Shown piece after piece: positions 27,927 to 36,305 of a DNA stretch of 42,566 nucleotides. Location of the stretch: contig CALPIE020000006.1 in NCBI GenBank assembly GCA_943323545.2, positions 1-42,566 of the forward strand. The letters are read 5' to 3'. The notes under the pieces are model-generated. The model did no database searches, was not told the origin of the DNA, and saw only the letters and a list, made by a program, of their open reading frames with translations. Source of the DNA: Bifidobacterium breve (lineage in GTDB: Bacteria > Bacteroidota > Bacteroidia > Flavobacteriales > Flavobacteriaceae). The translations under genes were made by a program, and so were the position numbers. Position 1 is the stretch's first letter, and the number at the start of each line of letters is the position of its first letter.

Positions 27927-27935
27927 ATAGTTTCC
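27908..27935. promoter_or_regulatory. Candidate TetR operator
   Basis: Inverted repeat GGAAACT (27908-27914) and AGTTTCC (27929-27935), with a 14-base centre that itself has partial symmetry (TTT/AAA). It covers the -33 element and spacer of the operon promoter, the classic position for an autoregulating TetR protein. Confidence 0.6.
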
Positions 27936-27973
27936 AAAGTATTTACATAAATTTAACAATAGAAAAGTTTCAG

Positions 27974-28026
27974 GTTTAAAGTTTCAGGTTTTTTGACTTA
28001 CTTTTGTACAACCTGAAACTTTAAAC
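27974..28026. repeat. 17-bp inverted repeat upstream of the prenyl synthase
   Basis: Arms 27974-27990 and 28010-28026 (GTTTAAAGTTTCAGG type) are perfect reverse complements with a 19-base loop. A -7-like box TACTTTTG (27999-28006) lies within the loop. Additional AGTTTCAGG copies flank the left arm. Confidence 0.7.
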
Positions 28027-28042
28027 TTTAAACTCAGATTTA

Positions 28043-29017
28043 ATGCACTCCATTTACCAATACCAAGAATTTATTTCAGACTATTTGGAATCCCAGTATG
28101 AAACCAAAGAACCTCAAAATTTATATGACCCGATTCATTATATTTTAAGTCTTGGCGGAAAACGAATGCGCCCAGTGTTAACATTAATGAGTGCTGAGGT
28201 TTTTGATGCCGATTATAAAAAAGCGCTGCCAGCAGCATTAGCAGTCGAAGTATTTCATAATTTTTCATTGGTTCATGATGATATTATGGATGATGCGCCG
28301 CTAAGAAGAGGGAATGAAACCGTACATGAAAAATGGAATCTCAATACTGCCATTCTTTCTGGAGACGCCATGCTTATATTAGCCTATCAATATTTTGAAA
28401 AATACAATTCAGATACTTTTAGAAAACTGGCACAATTGTTTAGTAAAACAGCATTAGAAGTTTGCGAAGGACAACAATACGATGTCGATTTTGAAACGCG
28501 TGAGGATGTTACGATTCCCGAATACCTTAAAATGATTGAATACAAAACTGCAGTTTTAGTGGCTGCTGCTATGAAAATGGGAGCCATAGTTGCCGAAACA
28601 TCGCAAGAAAATGCCGATTTAATTTACGATTTCGGATTGAATTTAGGATTGGCTTTTCAACTACAAGATGATTATTTAGACGCTTTTGGAAATCCAGAAA
28701 CCTTTGGCAAACAAGTCGGTGGTGACATTATAGAAAACAAAAAAACCTATTTGTATTTAAAGGCGATGGAGTTCTCCAATGCCAATCAAAAAGAACAATT
28801 GCTTCATTTGTTTTCTATTCATCCGAGTGATAACAGCGATAAAATTGCAACTGTAAAAGACATATTTAATTCAACCGGAGCCTCGAAAGCCACGCAACAA
28901 GCTATTCAGGACTTCACATTAAAAGCATTTGCGACGTTACAAAAAATCAGTATCGACAATGAAAAGAAAGAAAAACTGCAATCGTTTGGCGAGAATTTAA
29001 TGGGAAGAAAAGTTTAA
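28043..29017 (+). CDS. Short-chain trans-prenyl diphosphate synthase
   Basis: 324 residues. It condenses isopentenyl diphosphate onto allylic diphosphates. The first Asp-rich motif is Asp79-Asp80-x-x-Asp83 (DDIMD) and the second is Asp209-Asp210-x-x-Asp213 (DDYLD). GGKRMRP at 38-44 binds substrate diphosphate. An aromatic residue (Phe74) five positions before the first motif suggests a short product (C15-C20, FPP or GGPP) rather than a quinone side chain; this is inference. The gene is divergent from the efflux operon and coupled to a small gene 2 bases downstream. Confidence 0.92.
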   Translation: MHSIYQYQEFISDYLESQYETKEPQNLYDPIHYILSLGGKRMRPVLTLMSAEVFDADYKKALPAALAVEVFHNFSLVHDDIMDDAPLRRGNETVHEKWNLNTAILSGDAMLILAYQYFEKYNSDTFRKLAQLFSKTALEVCEGQQYDVDFETREDVTIPEYLKMIEYKTAVLVAAAMKMGAIVAETSQENADLIYDFGLNLGLAFQLQDDYLDAFGNPETFGKQVGGDIIENKKTYLYLKAMEFSNANQKEQLLHLFSIHPSDNSDKIATVKDIFNSTGASKATQQAIQDFTLKAFATLQKISIDNEKKEKLQSFGENLMGRKV

Positions 29018-29019
29018 AA

Positions 29020-29373
29020 ATGAATTTTCCCATTCCTATATCAACTGACGAATTACTACTTTCAGCCGAAAACGAAAACCTGTATCAAAAGCTCATTGAG
29101 CAAATCAACAAGGATTTTAATTTGGCAAACGAACCAATAGATTTTCCTAAAAGCACTTCGGCTCAAGAATTAAAAGTGCAACTTCACGAAAAAATCTATC
29201 GACTAATTCAATACAAATTTGCCGAATATTTAAACTTGCTTTATATTATTGATGTTCCCGAAGACCAAGTCAAAAAACTCGATGGTTCGGATCTATTAAA
29301 ATTGTCAGAACAAGTAACCTTTTTAGTTTTAAAAAGAGAATGGATGAAAGTTTGGTTTCGGAATAGAAATTAG
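29020..29373 (+). CDS. Small protein of unknown function, coupled to prenyl synthase
   Basis: A 117-residue soluble protein that I do not recognise. It is charged and mostly alpha-helical by eye, with no signal peptide, membrane segment or obvious catalytic motif; the C-terminus ends in an aromatic/basic stretch (REWMKVWFRNRN). The ATG is 2 bases after the stop of the prenyl diphosphate synthase, so both are likely co-translated. That suggests, without proving, a role in isoprenoid metabolism or regulation. Codon use looks like the neighbours. Confidence 0.75.
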   Translation: MNFPIPISTDELLLSAENENLYQKLIEQINKDFNLANEPIDFPKSTSAQELKVQLHEKIYRLIQYKFAEYLNLLYIIDVPEDQVKKLDGSDLLKLSEQVTFLVLKREWMKVWFRNRN

Positions 29374-29387
29374 ATACGCTAAGCTAC

Positions 29388-29528
29388 AGAAACGCCTTTG
29401 GCTATGGAAACGTTCCGCTGCGCTTCACTTTAGATACGCTTAGATAAAGACGCTTTTCTTCTGGAATCACATTCCCTAAATTTTCTATAGCATAGCGTTT
29501 CTGAAAATCTATAGCCAAAGGCGTTTCT
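29388..29528. repeat. Intergenic repeat with 18-bp inverted ends
   Basis: The arms 29388-29405 and 29511-29528 (AGAAACGCCTTTGGCTAT and its exact complement) are separated by 105 bases that contain further TAGATACGCT and AGCGTTTCT copies. It lies between two convergent genes. No open frame was recognised inside. Confidence 0.7.
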
Positions 29529-29534
29529 AAAAAT

Positions 29535-30077
29535 CTAAAAAAACACCCTCACAAAAGGAATAAAAGCATCACCGTAAACTCCTTTATCTACTTGAAATAA
29601 CACGTTGTAACGTGCGCCAATAGTAACGTTTTCCATTCGATAGCCCGCACCAAAAAATAGTCCTGTATTCCAAAAATTATTAGAAACAGAATAAAATCCT
29701 TCTGTTTTTACATTGGCTCTTAATTGTTCTAACTCTATCGATAATTGCACTTCCTCTATCGGATTAAACAAACCAATTACGCTGCCACCATACAAACTAG
29801 AATTGTAAAAATCTCTTTGTTTTAAATAGCTATATTGTAATCCGGTACCTACTGAAACATATTTGTTTACATTGTATATTGCAGTTGGTGAAATAGAAAT
29901 ATTAGTAAATCCAGATCCAAATCCCAAACCAATCCCTCCACCAAATTGAACATTTTGCCAAAAGGCACTTTTAGGTTTAGTTTGGGGTATTTCTTGAGCT
30001 TTTAAATGAAAATGGATTGAAAAAATAAAAACTAAAATCAAATTGGCAATTACTTTAGGCAAACTATTCTTTATCAT
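29535..30077 (-). CDS. Small outer-membrane beta-barrel protein
   Basis: 180 residues: a signal peptide (about 1-27, ending KAQ), then alternating-strand sequence rich in Gly, aromatic and polar residues, ending in an aromatic residue (VRVFF) as outer-membrane barrels do. The strands fit an 8-stranded porin-like barrel of the 'outer membrane beta-barrel/PorT-like' sort. Function unknown. It is divergent from sucA, and I saw no convincing promoter. Confidence 0.78.
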   Translation of the reverse strand: MIKNSLPKVIANLILVFIFSIHFHLKAQEIPQTKPKSAFWQNVQFGGGIGLGFGSGFTNISISPTAIYNVNKYVSVGTGLQYSYLKQRDFYNSSLYGGSVIGLFNPIEEVQLSIELEQLRANVKTEGFYSVSNNFWNTGLFFGAGYRMENVTIGARYNVLFQVDKGVYGDAFIPFVRVFF

Positions 30078-30119
30078 GGCTATATATCAAAATTTAAAGT
30101 TATAAAAATATAAAAAACA

Positions 30120-30150
30120 TTGAAAGATTGTTTTAATTATTTTACTTTTG
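30120..30150 (+). promoter_or_regulatory. Promoter of sucA-sucB
   Basis: TTG (30120-30122), 20 bases, TACTTTTG (30143-30150), matching the Bacteroidota pattern, 39 bases before the sucA ATG. Confidence 0.6.
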
Positions 30151-30189
30151 TGCTAATTTTATAATTACTAGATTTCTTATATAAAAAAT

Positions 30190-32964
30190 ATGGATAGGTT
30201 TTCCTTTTTAAATGCAGCTCATACTCAATTTTTTGCCGATTTATATGAACAATATACTCAAAATCCAGATAGCGTAGAACCAAGTTGGAGGGCTTTTTTC
30301 CAAGGTTTCGACTTTGGAATGGAAACGTTTAATGAAGAAAATGCTGGTGAGGCCATCGCAAATTATGCTTCTCAAAGTAATGTTAGCAGTCAGGCTTCCG
30401 AAAAACTTCAAAAAGAGTTTAATGTCTTAAAATTAATAGATGGTTACCGAACTCGTGGACACCTTTTTACCGAAACCAATCCAGTTCGCGACAGAAGAAT
30501 ATACACTCCGAATTTAGATTTAGAAAATTTCGGATTATCGAACGCCGATTTAACTACCGTTTTTGAAGCAACAAAAATACTAGGTCACCAACCGTCTACA
30601 TTACAAGATATTCTTTCGCATCTTAAAAATGTGTACTGCCAACATATTGGAATCGAGTACATGTACATGCGCAAACCCGAAGTAATTCAGTGGATTCAAG
30701 ACCGCATCAACATCAACGATAACCTACCAAAATTTGATGCCGATCAAAAGAAGCACATTCTTGGCAAACTAAACGAAGCAGTTTCTTTCGAGAATTTTTT
30801 ACACACCAAATATGTAGGTCAAAAACGATTTTCTCTCGAAGGTGGCGAAAGTATTATTCCGGCTTTAGATGCGTTAATCGAATCTGCTGCCGAGAAAGGC
30901 GTAGAGCATTTTGTAATGGGAATGGCACACCGCGGGCGATTGAATATCTTAGCCAATATCTTCGGAAAAGCAACACAAGACATCTTCTCTGAATTTGACG
31001 GAAAAGATTATGATAAAGAATATTTCGACGGCGATGTAAAATACCATTTGGGATTGACTTCAGAAAGGAAAACCAAATCAGGTAAAAAAATAAATATCAA
31101 TTTAGCACCAAATCCATCACACTTAGAAACCGTTGGGGCCGTTATTGAGGGAATTACTCGCGCCAAACAAGACAAGTATTTCCCAGACGATTTCTCTAAA
31201 GTACTTCCTATTGCTGTTCACGGGGATGCCGCTGTAGCCGGACAAGGAATAGTATACGAAATTGTGCAAATGGCACAACTCGATGGTTACAAAACAGGAG
31301 GAACGATTCATATCGTAATCAACAATCAAGTCGGATTTACAACGAATTACCAGGATGCGCGTTCGTCGGTGTATTGTACAGATGTGGCGAAAGTTACATT
31401 GTCACCAGTGCTTCACGTAAATTCAGATGATACCGAAGCTGTAGTTCATGCGATGTTATTTGCATTAGATTTCCGAATGAAATTTGCTCGCGATGTGTTC
31501 ATCGATTTATTAGGATATAGAAAATATGGGCATAACGAAGGCGATGAACCTCGTTTTACACAACCCGTTTTATATAAAATCATTGCTAGACATAAAAATC
31601 CACGTGATATTTATGCCGAAAAATTAATTATTGACGGTATTGTAGATCAAGCCTATTTAACAAAAATAGAGAATGATTACAAAGATAAATTAGATGAGAA
31701 TTTACAAGCCTCACGTAAGAAAAACCTAACTATCATAACGCCATTTATGCAGGATGAATGGAACGGTTTTGTACAAGTTTCGGATGACGAAATGCTGAAA
31801 AAAGTCGATACTAAATTCGATAAAAAGAAACTCGGTGAAATCGCTGTTCAAATTGCAACATTGCCTAAAGATAAAAAATTTATTAGCAAGATTTCTAAAA
31901 TTGTTAACGACAGAATAACCATGTACGATAACAACGTTATCGACTGGGGAACTGCCGAAACATTAGCATACGGTTCGCTTTTAACCGAAGGATATGATGT
32001 GCGTATTTCCGGACAAGACGTAGAAAGAGGAACGTTCTCACACCGTCATGCTGTGGTAAAAGTAGAAGATAGCGAAGAAGAAGTAATTCTTTTGAATTCC
32101 GTAAAAGGAAAAAAAGGAAAATTCAATGTATTTAATTCCTTCCTTTCTGAATATGGCGTTTTGGGCTTTGATTACGGTTACGCCTTAGCAAATCCGAATG
32201 CACTAACCATTTGGGAAGCGCAGTTTGGAGACTTTTCTAACGGAGCGCAAATCATGATCGACCAATACATTTCATGCGGCGAAGACAAATGGAACAACCA
32301 AAACGGAATCGTTTTATTATTGCCTCACGGTTACGAAGGACAAGGCGCCGAACACTCGTCAGCACGTATGGAGCGCTACTTGCAATTGTGCGCACGTCAT
32401 AACATGTACGTTGCCGATTGCACCACGCCAGCCAATTTCTTTCACTTGTTGCGACGACAAATGAAAACGAAATTTCGTAAACCATTGGTTGTTTTCTCAC
32501 CAAAAAGTTTGTTGCGTCATCCGCTTTGCGTTTCAACTCAAGAAGAATTGTACAACGGACAATTCCAGGAAACGATTGATGATACTTCGGTAGACAAGAA
32601 AAAAGTAAAAACAGTGGTTTTCTGTACTGGAAAATTCTATTATGATATATTGGCAGAAAGAGAGAATTTACAACGAAATGACGTAGCTTTGGTTCGTATA
32701 GAGCAGTTATTTCCGTTGCCAGTTGAGCAATTGAAGAAAATTATTGCTAGTTATCCTAATGCCGACGATTTCGTTTGGGCACAGGAAGAGCCGAAAAACA
32801 TGGGAGCCTACAGCTTTATGTTGATGAATTTCGATTTGGTAAAATGGAGATTGGCATCGCTAAAAGCCTACGCCGCTCCGGCAGCAGGAAGTCACACACG
32901 CGACAGAAGACGCCACGCCGATGCGATACGAATGGTTTTTGATAAGAATTTATTTAGAAGCTAA
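30190..32964 (+). CDS. sucA: 2-oxoglutarate dehydrogenase E1 component
   Basis: A 924-residue thiamine-diphosphate-dependent E1 that decarboxylates 2-oxoglutarate in the TCA cycle. The N-terminal E2-binding helix (FLNAAHTQFFADLYEQY) is present. The family motifs are MAHRGRLNIL, GDAAVAGQGIVYE (ThDP/Mg binding) with NNQVGFTT, and the transketolase-like pyrimidine-binding region near GTFSHRHAV. Length agrees with bacterial SucA. sucB follows 104 bases downstream on the same strand; no E3 gene is in the window. Confidence 0.97.
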   Translation: MDRFSFLNAAHTQFFADLYEQYTQNPDSVEPSWRAFFQGFDFGMETFNEENAGEAIANYASQSNVSSQASEKLQKEFNVLKLIDGYRTRGHLFTETNPVRDRRIYTPNLDLENFGLSNADLTTVFEATKILGHQPSTLQDILSHLKNVYCQHIGIEYMYMRKPEVIQWIQDRININDNLPKFDADQKKHILGKLNEAVSFENFLHTKYVGQKRFSLEGGESIIPALDALIESAAEKGVEHFVMGMAHRGRLNILANIFGKATQDIFSEFDGKDYDKEYFDGDVKYHLGLTSERKTKSGKKININLAPNPSHLETVGAVIEGITRAKQDKYFPDDFSKVLPIAVHGDAAVAGQGIVYEIVQMAQLDGYKTGGTIHIVINNQVGFTTNYQDARSSVYCTDVAKVTLSPVLHVNSDDTEAVVHAMLFALDFRMKFARDVFIDLLGYRKYGHNEGDEPRFTQPVLYKIIARHKNPRDIYAEKLIIDGIVDQAYLTKIENDYKDKLDENLQASRKKNLTIITPFMQDEWNGFVQVSDDEMLKKVDTKFDKKKLGEIAVQIATLPKDKKFISKISKIVNDRITMYDNNVIDWGTAETLAYGSLLTEGYDVRISGQDVERGTFSHRHAVVKVEDSEEEVILLNSVKGKKGKFNVFNSFLSEYGVLGFDYGYALANPNALTIWEAQFGDFSNGAQIMIDQYISCGEDKWNNQNGIVLLLPHGYEGQGAEHSSARMERYLQLCARHNMYVADCTTPANFFHLLRRQMKTKFRKPLVVFSPKSLLRHPLCVSTQEELYNGQFQETIDDTSVDKKKVKTVVFCTGKFYYDILAERENLQRNDVALVRIEQLFPLPVEQLKKIIASYPNADDFVWAQEEPKNMGAYSFMLMNFDLVKWRLASLKAYAAPAAGSHTRDRRRHADAIRMVFDKNLFRS

Positions 32965-33027
32965 TCCCGCTTTCGCCTTTATCTCGCTCCGTAAACTGCG
33001 CGAGGATACCGGCTCTATCGGGGCTAG
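32965..33027. repeat. Hairpin-rich repeat between sucA and sucB
   Basis: Imperfect nested inverted repeats: CTAATCCCG against CGGGGCTAG at the ends and CTCGC/GCGAG in the middle. GC-rich compared with the neighbourhood. It looks like a dispersed repeat unit sitting in the operon gap. Confidence 0.5.
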
Positions 33028-33068
33028 AAAGAAACAAAATAGAAACAACACAATAAAATTATAAAAGA

Positions 33069-34295
33069 ATGATTTTAGAAATGAAAGTCCCTTCACCGGG
33101 AGAATCGATAAAAGAAGTTGAAATCGCAACTTGGCTAGTAAAAGACGGCGATTATGTGGAAAAAGACCAAGCCATTGCCGAAGTAGATTCGGATAAAGCG
33201 ACCTTGGAATTACCAGCAGAAGCTAGTGGCATCATCACGTTAAAGGCAGAAGAAGGCGACGCTGTTGCCGTGGGTGCTGTAGTGTGTTTGATAGATACTA
33301 GTGCCCCCCAACCCCCAAAGGGGGAGCAAGCTCCAAAAACTGATGATAAACCTGTAACAGAAGTAACAAAAAAAGTAGAGGTTGTAGCTAAACCAGTAGC
33401 TCAAACTCCCCCTTCGGGGGCTGGGGGGCATCCATCGCCTACTGCAAAAAAAATATTAGACGAAAAAAGCATTCAGCCATCAGACGTTGTCGGAACCGGA
33501 AAAGCAGGTAGAATCACCAAAGAAGACGCTGTAAATGCCGTGCCTTCAATGGGAACACCAACAGGTGGAAACCGTGGTTCGGAACGCACCAAATTATCGA
33601 TGTTGCGTCGTAAAGTAGCCGAACGATTGGTCGCTGCTAAAAACGAAACGGCCATGTTAACGACGTTCAACGAAGTCGACATGACAGCCATTTATGCGTT
33701 GCGCGAACAATACAAAGAAGAATTTAAAACCAAACACGGATTGGGATTGGGCTTTATGTCGTTCTTCACCAAAGCAGTGACAAGAGCATTGCAATTATAC
33801 CCAGACGTGAACTCAATGATTGACGGACAAGAAAAAATTTCTTATAATTTCTGTGATATATCGGTAGCGGTTTCTGGTCCGAAAGGATTAATGGTACCGG
33901 TGATGCGAAGCGCAGAAACCTTATCGTTCAGAGGTGTCGAAGCCGAAATTAAACGATTGGCGATTCGTGCGCGTGACGGACAAATTACTGTTGACGAAAT
34001 GACTGGCGGAACGTTTACTATTTCTAACGGCGGCGTTTTCGGAAGTATGTTGAGTACACCAATTATCAATCCGCCACAATCTGGAATATTAGGAATGCAC
34101 AACGTAGTGGAAAGAGCCATCGTAAAAAATGGTCAAATCGTTATTGCTCCGGTAATGTTTGTAGCCTTATCATACGATCATAGAATTATCGACGGACGTG
34201 AGTCGGTTGGATTTTTAGTAGCAGTAAAAGAAGCGCTAGAAAAACCAGAGGAATTGTTGATGGATGGCAATGTGAAAAGAGCATTGGAATTGTAG
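33069..34295 (+). CDS. sucB: Dihydrolipoyllysine succinyltransferase (E2 of OGDH)
   Basis: A 408-residue E2 core enzyme. The lipoyl domain (1-76) has the lipoylated Lys43 in DSDKATLEL. A linker (about 77-120) is followed by the E3/E1-binding domain (about 121-158, SPTAKKILDEKSI...GRITKEDA) and the catalytic domain (about 172-408) with His371 and Asp375 (SYDHRIIDGRE). It transfers the succinyl group from lipoamide to CoA. Odd feature: the linker is partly encoded by two inverted copies of a GC-rich 25-base repeat (33302-33326 and 33406-33430) that keep the frame. A terminator follows. Confidence 0.96.
   Translation: MILEMKVPSPGESIKEVEIATWLVKDGDYVEKDQAIAEVDSDKATLELPAEASGIITLKAEEGDAVAVGAVVCLIDTSAPQPPKGEQAPKTDDKPVTEVTKKVEVVAKPVAQTPPSGAGGHPSPTAKKILDEKSIQPSDVVGTGKAGRITKEDAVNAVPSMGTPTGGNRGSERTKLSMLRRKVAERLVAAKNETAMLTTFNEVDMTAIYALREQYKEEFKTKHGLGLGFMSFFTKAVTRALQLYPDVNSMIDGQEKISYNFCDISVAVSGPKGLMVPVMRSAETLSFRGVEAEIKRLAIRARDGQITVDEMTGGTFTISNGGVFGSMLSTPIINPPQSGILGMHNVVERAIVKNGQIVIAPVMFVALSYDHRIIDGRESVGFLVAVKEALEKPEELLMDGNVKRALEL
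33302..33430. repeat. Pair of inverted GC-rich repeats inside the sucB coding region
   Basis: Segments 33302-33326 and 33406-33430 are reverse complements at 23 of 25 positions, separated by 79 bases. Each also contains a CCCCC...GGGGG mini-hairpin. They encode residues about 79-86 (APQPPKGE) and 113-121 (TPPSGAGGH) of the SucB linker. Confidence 0.85.
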
Positions 34296-34330
34296 ATTTT
34301 AGATTGCTGATTTCAGATTTAAGAATATAT

Positions 34331-34365
34331 AAAAATCCCGTTTAGGAAACTGAACGGGATTTTTT
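34331..34365 (+). terminator. Rho-independent terminator of sucA-sucB
   Basis: Arms 34331-34342 and 34353-34364 (AAAAATCCCGTT and complement) are perfect; the loop is 10 bases and T's follow. It lies 35 bases after the sucB stop. Confidence 0.9.
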
Positions 34366-34385
34366 GTTTATTTGCGTTAGGGATT

Positions 34386-34416
34386 ACCTTCGGTCAGTTC
34401 GGCCGATGGCCTCGAG
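34386..34416. repeat. REP-like unit upstream of the MFS gene
   Basis: The core CAGTTCGGCCGATGGCCTCG is a close variant of the unit at 36263-36291 read on the other strand, and related to the three CGGCTACGCCTCGGG units near nuo and tolC. A separate 11-base A/T-rich inverted repeat (34431-34441 with 34447-34457) follows it. Confidence 0.65.
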
Positions 34417-34510
34417 TGTAGTGGAAATCCTTTTGTTTTTTTCTTTAAAAAACAAAAGATTGCAACGTAAAGCCCGACCCTTGTGGTAACGCTCAAAAAA
34501 CTAAGCTACT

Positions 34511-35722
34511 ATGAAGAAAAACAAAAAATCGGCGGCTATTGGTTTCATCTTCATAACCATGTTGATTGATATTACGGGTTGGGGAATTATAATTCCGGTT
34601 ATTCCAAAATTAATCAAAGAACTCATCAATGGCGATATTAGTGAAGCTGCAAAATACGGAGGTTGGCTAACGTTTGCATATGCCATAACACAGTTTATTT
34701 TTGCTCCGTTAGTTGGAAATTTGAGTGATAAGTTTGGAAGGCGTCCTATCATTTTAATCTCGCTTTTCGCTTTTTCTATGGATTATTTATTGTTGGCATT
34801 TGCACCAACTATCACTTGGCTTTTTATAGGAAGAATAATAGCAGGTATTTCGGGAGCGAGTATTACAACAGCGTCTGCCTATATTGCCGATGTTAGTACA
34901 CCCGAAAATAGAGCTAAGAACTTCGGAATGATTGGTGCGGCATTTGGACTCGGATTCATAATCGGACCTGTAATTGGGGGTTTACTCGGGCAATATGGTT
35001 CGAGGGTTCCTTTCTACGCAGCAGCAGTACTGTGTTTGTTGAACTTTTTATATGGCTATTTTATTTTACCTGAATCGTTAGCGAAAGAAAACAGACGGGA
35101 TTTTAATATCAAAAGAGCCAATCCGATTGGGGCTTTTTTAAATTTAAAAAAATACCCTTCTTTATATGGTTTGTTGATTTCACTTTTTTTGGTATATGTC
35201 GCTTCTCATGCTATTCAGGGAAATTGGAGTTATTACACCATGTATAAATTTAATTGGAATGAAAAAATGGTGGGCATTTCTTTGGGTGTAATTGGATTAT
35301 TTGTTGGTTTAGTTCAAGGCGTTTTGATTCGGTGGATCAATCCGAAACTCGGTAATGAAAAGAGTATTTATGTCGGAATGGCATTGTATGCAGCTGGTAT
35401 GTTTTTGTTTGCTTTTGCAACACAAAGTTGGATGATGTTTGTGTTTTTGATTCCGTATTGCCTTGGCGGAATAGCAGGGCCAGCGCTTCAAGCAGTTATT
35501 TCAACACAAGTTCCTGCTAACGAGCAAGGCGAAATTCAGGGGACTTTATCGAGCTTGATGAGTGCCTCGTCGATTATTGGACCACCAATGATGAGTTTGA
35601 TTTTCTTTTACTTCACTCATGATAATGCACCATTTAAATTTGCCGGAGCTCCGTTTGTTTTAGGTGGATTATTGATGTTACTTAGCGCAATCATTACGTA
35701 TTTTTCGTTTCGAAAGAGATAG
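34511..35722 (+). CDS. MFS transporter, TCR/Tet drug-efflux type
   Basis: 403 residues with about 12 membrane helices. Motif A is [14 protein letters not shown] after TM2; the TM1 region has a conserved Asp ([16 protein letters not shown]), and TM5 carries the GPVIGG motif C typical of antiporters, as in TetA proteins. It is predicted to expel small molecules by proton exchange; it resembles tetracycline-efflux proteins, but real substrate specificity cannot be claimed. It ends immediately next to (tail to tail with) the protease gene. Confidence 0.9.
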   Translation: MKKNKKSAAIGFIFITMLIDITGWGIIIPVIPKLIKELINGDISEAAKYGGWLTFAYAITQFIFAPLVGNLSDKFGRRPIILISLFAFSMDYLLLAFAPTITWLFIGRIIAGISGASITTASAYIADVSTPENRAKNFGMIGAAFGLGFIIGPVIGGLLGQYGSRVPFYAAAVLCLLNFLYGYFILPESLAKENRRDFNIKRANPIGAFLNLKKYPSLYGLLISLFLVYVASHAIQGNWSYYTMYKFNWNEKMVGISLGVIGLFVGLVQGVLIRWINPKLGNEKSIYVGMALYAAGMFLFAFATQSWMMFVFLIPYCLGGIAGPALQAVISTQVPANEQGEIQGTLSSLMSASSIIGPPMMSLIFFYFTHDNAPFKFAGAPFVLGGLLMLLSAIITYFSFRKR

Positions 35723-36160
35723 TTATTTCAAATACAAACAATGGTTGTAATAATCGATAATGGCTTTCCCTTGAAGTAAAACATCTGCGCCAATAATACC
35801 ATGTACAGGTTTGGCTTTATGTTGTATTAAAGCTTCGTTTACATGAGACAAATCAAAAATAACCAAATGAAATGCTGTGTTTTTCCATCTGCCTAATTGC
35901 AAGAAATTGTCTTTTGCTTGTTGTGTAAACATTCCGGTTGCTCCGGCTCCTGCCGCTTTGGTTTTTGATTTACCGGCTTTGAGTTGGAACAATTCAACAC
36001 TTTCAAATCCGACACAACTATTACTGGCACCCGTATCGAGAATGAAGTTGCCTTTTATTCCGTTGATCGTTGCTTTGATTAATAAATGTTGGGTTTTAGA
36101 AACCTTGAAGTTTATTTTTTTGTAGTGGTTTTTCTTGAGGGTTTTTTGAAAGTCTTCCAT
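35723..36160 (-). CDS. Retropepsin-like aspartic protease (clan AA)
   Basis: 145 residues. One catalytic triad FILDTGASNSC with Asp42 and the downstream hydrophobic-Gly motif (HGIIGADVLL) are as in single-domain retropepsin-like proteins, which dimerise to form one active site. No signal peptide or membrane anchor, so cytoplasmic. Substrate unknown. It is convergent with the MFS gene with no spacing and divergent from tatD across a repeat-filled gap. Confidence 0.88.
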   Translation of the reverse strand: MEDFQKTLKKNHYKKINFKVSKTQHLLIKATINGIKGNFILDTGASNSCVGFESVELFQLKAGKSKTKAAGAGATGMFTQQAKDNFLQLGRWKNTAFHLVIFDLSHVNEALIQHKAKPVHGIIGADVLLQGKAIIDYYNHCLYLK

Positions 36161-36168
36161 TTTTATTT

Positions 36169-36210
36169 AACCGCAAAGGCGCAAAGTTGTTTTGCAAAGG
36201 TCGCAAAGTT
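36169..36210. repeat. GCAAAG repeat array
   Basis: AACCGCAAAGGCGCAAAG followed by TTTTGCAAAGGTCGCAAAG, a tandem-like array of the same kind as in the umuC-umuD gap (2671). It sits directly in front of the protease start. Confidence 0.65.
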
Positions 36211-36262
36211 TTGGAAGAACTCCTACTTCAAACTTCTTATTCTTTTAGTACTTTTGTGGTTC

Positions 36263-36291
36263 ACCCGAGGCCATAGGCCGAACTGAACGAA
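36263..36291. repeat. REP-like unit upstream of tatD
   Basis: The unit ACCCGAGGCCATAGGCCGAA is the reverse-strand variant of the unit at 34386-34416. It lies between a TACTTTTG -7-like box (36249-36256) and the tatD start, so it may be transcribed in the leader. Confidence 0.65.
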
Positions 36292-36305
36292 GTTAAATAA
36301 CAACT

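Noticed and set aside
34331-34365. Hairpin after sucB as a REP element
   Set aside because: Perfect stem with T's directly after it fits an ordinary terminator.
34511-35722. Calling the MFS gene a tetracycline resistance gene
   Set aside because: Only family-level motifs are visible; substrate cannot be assigned from sequence.
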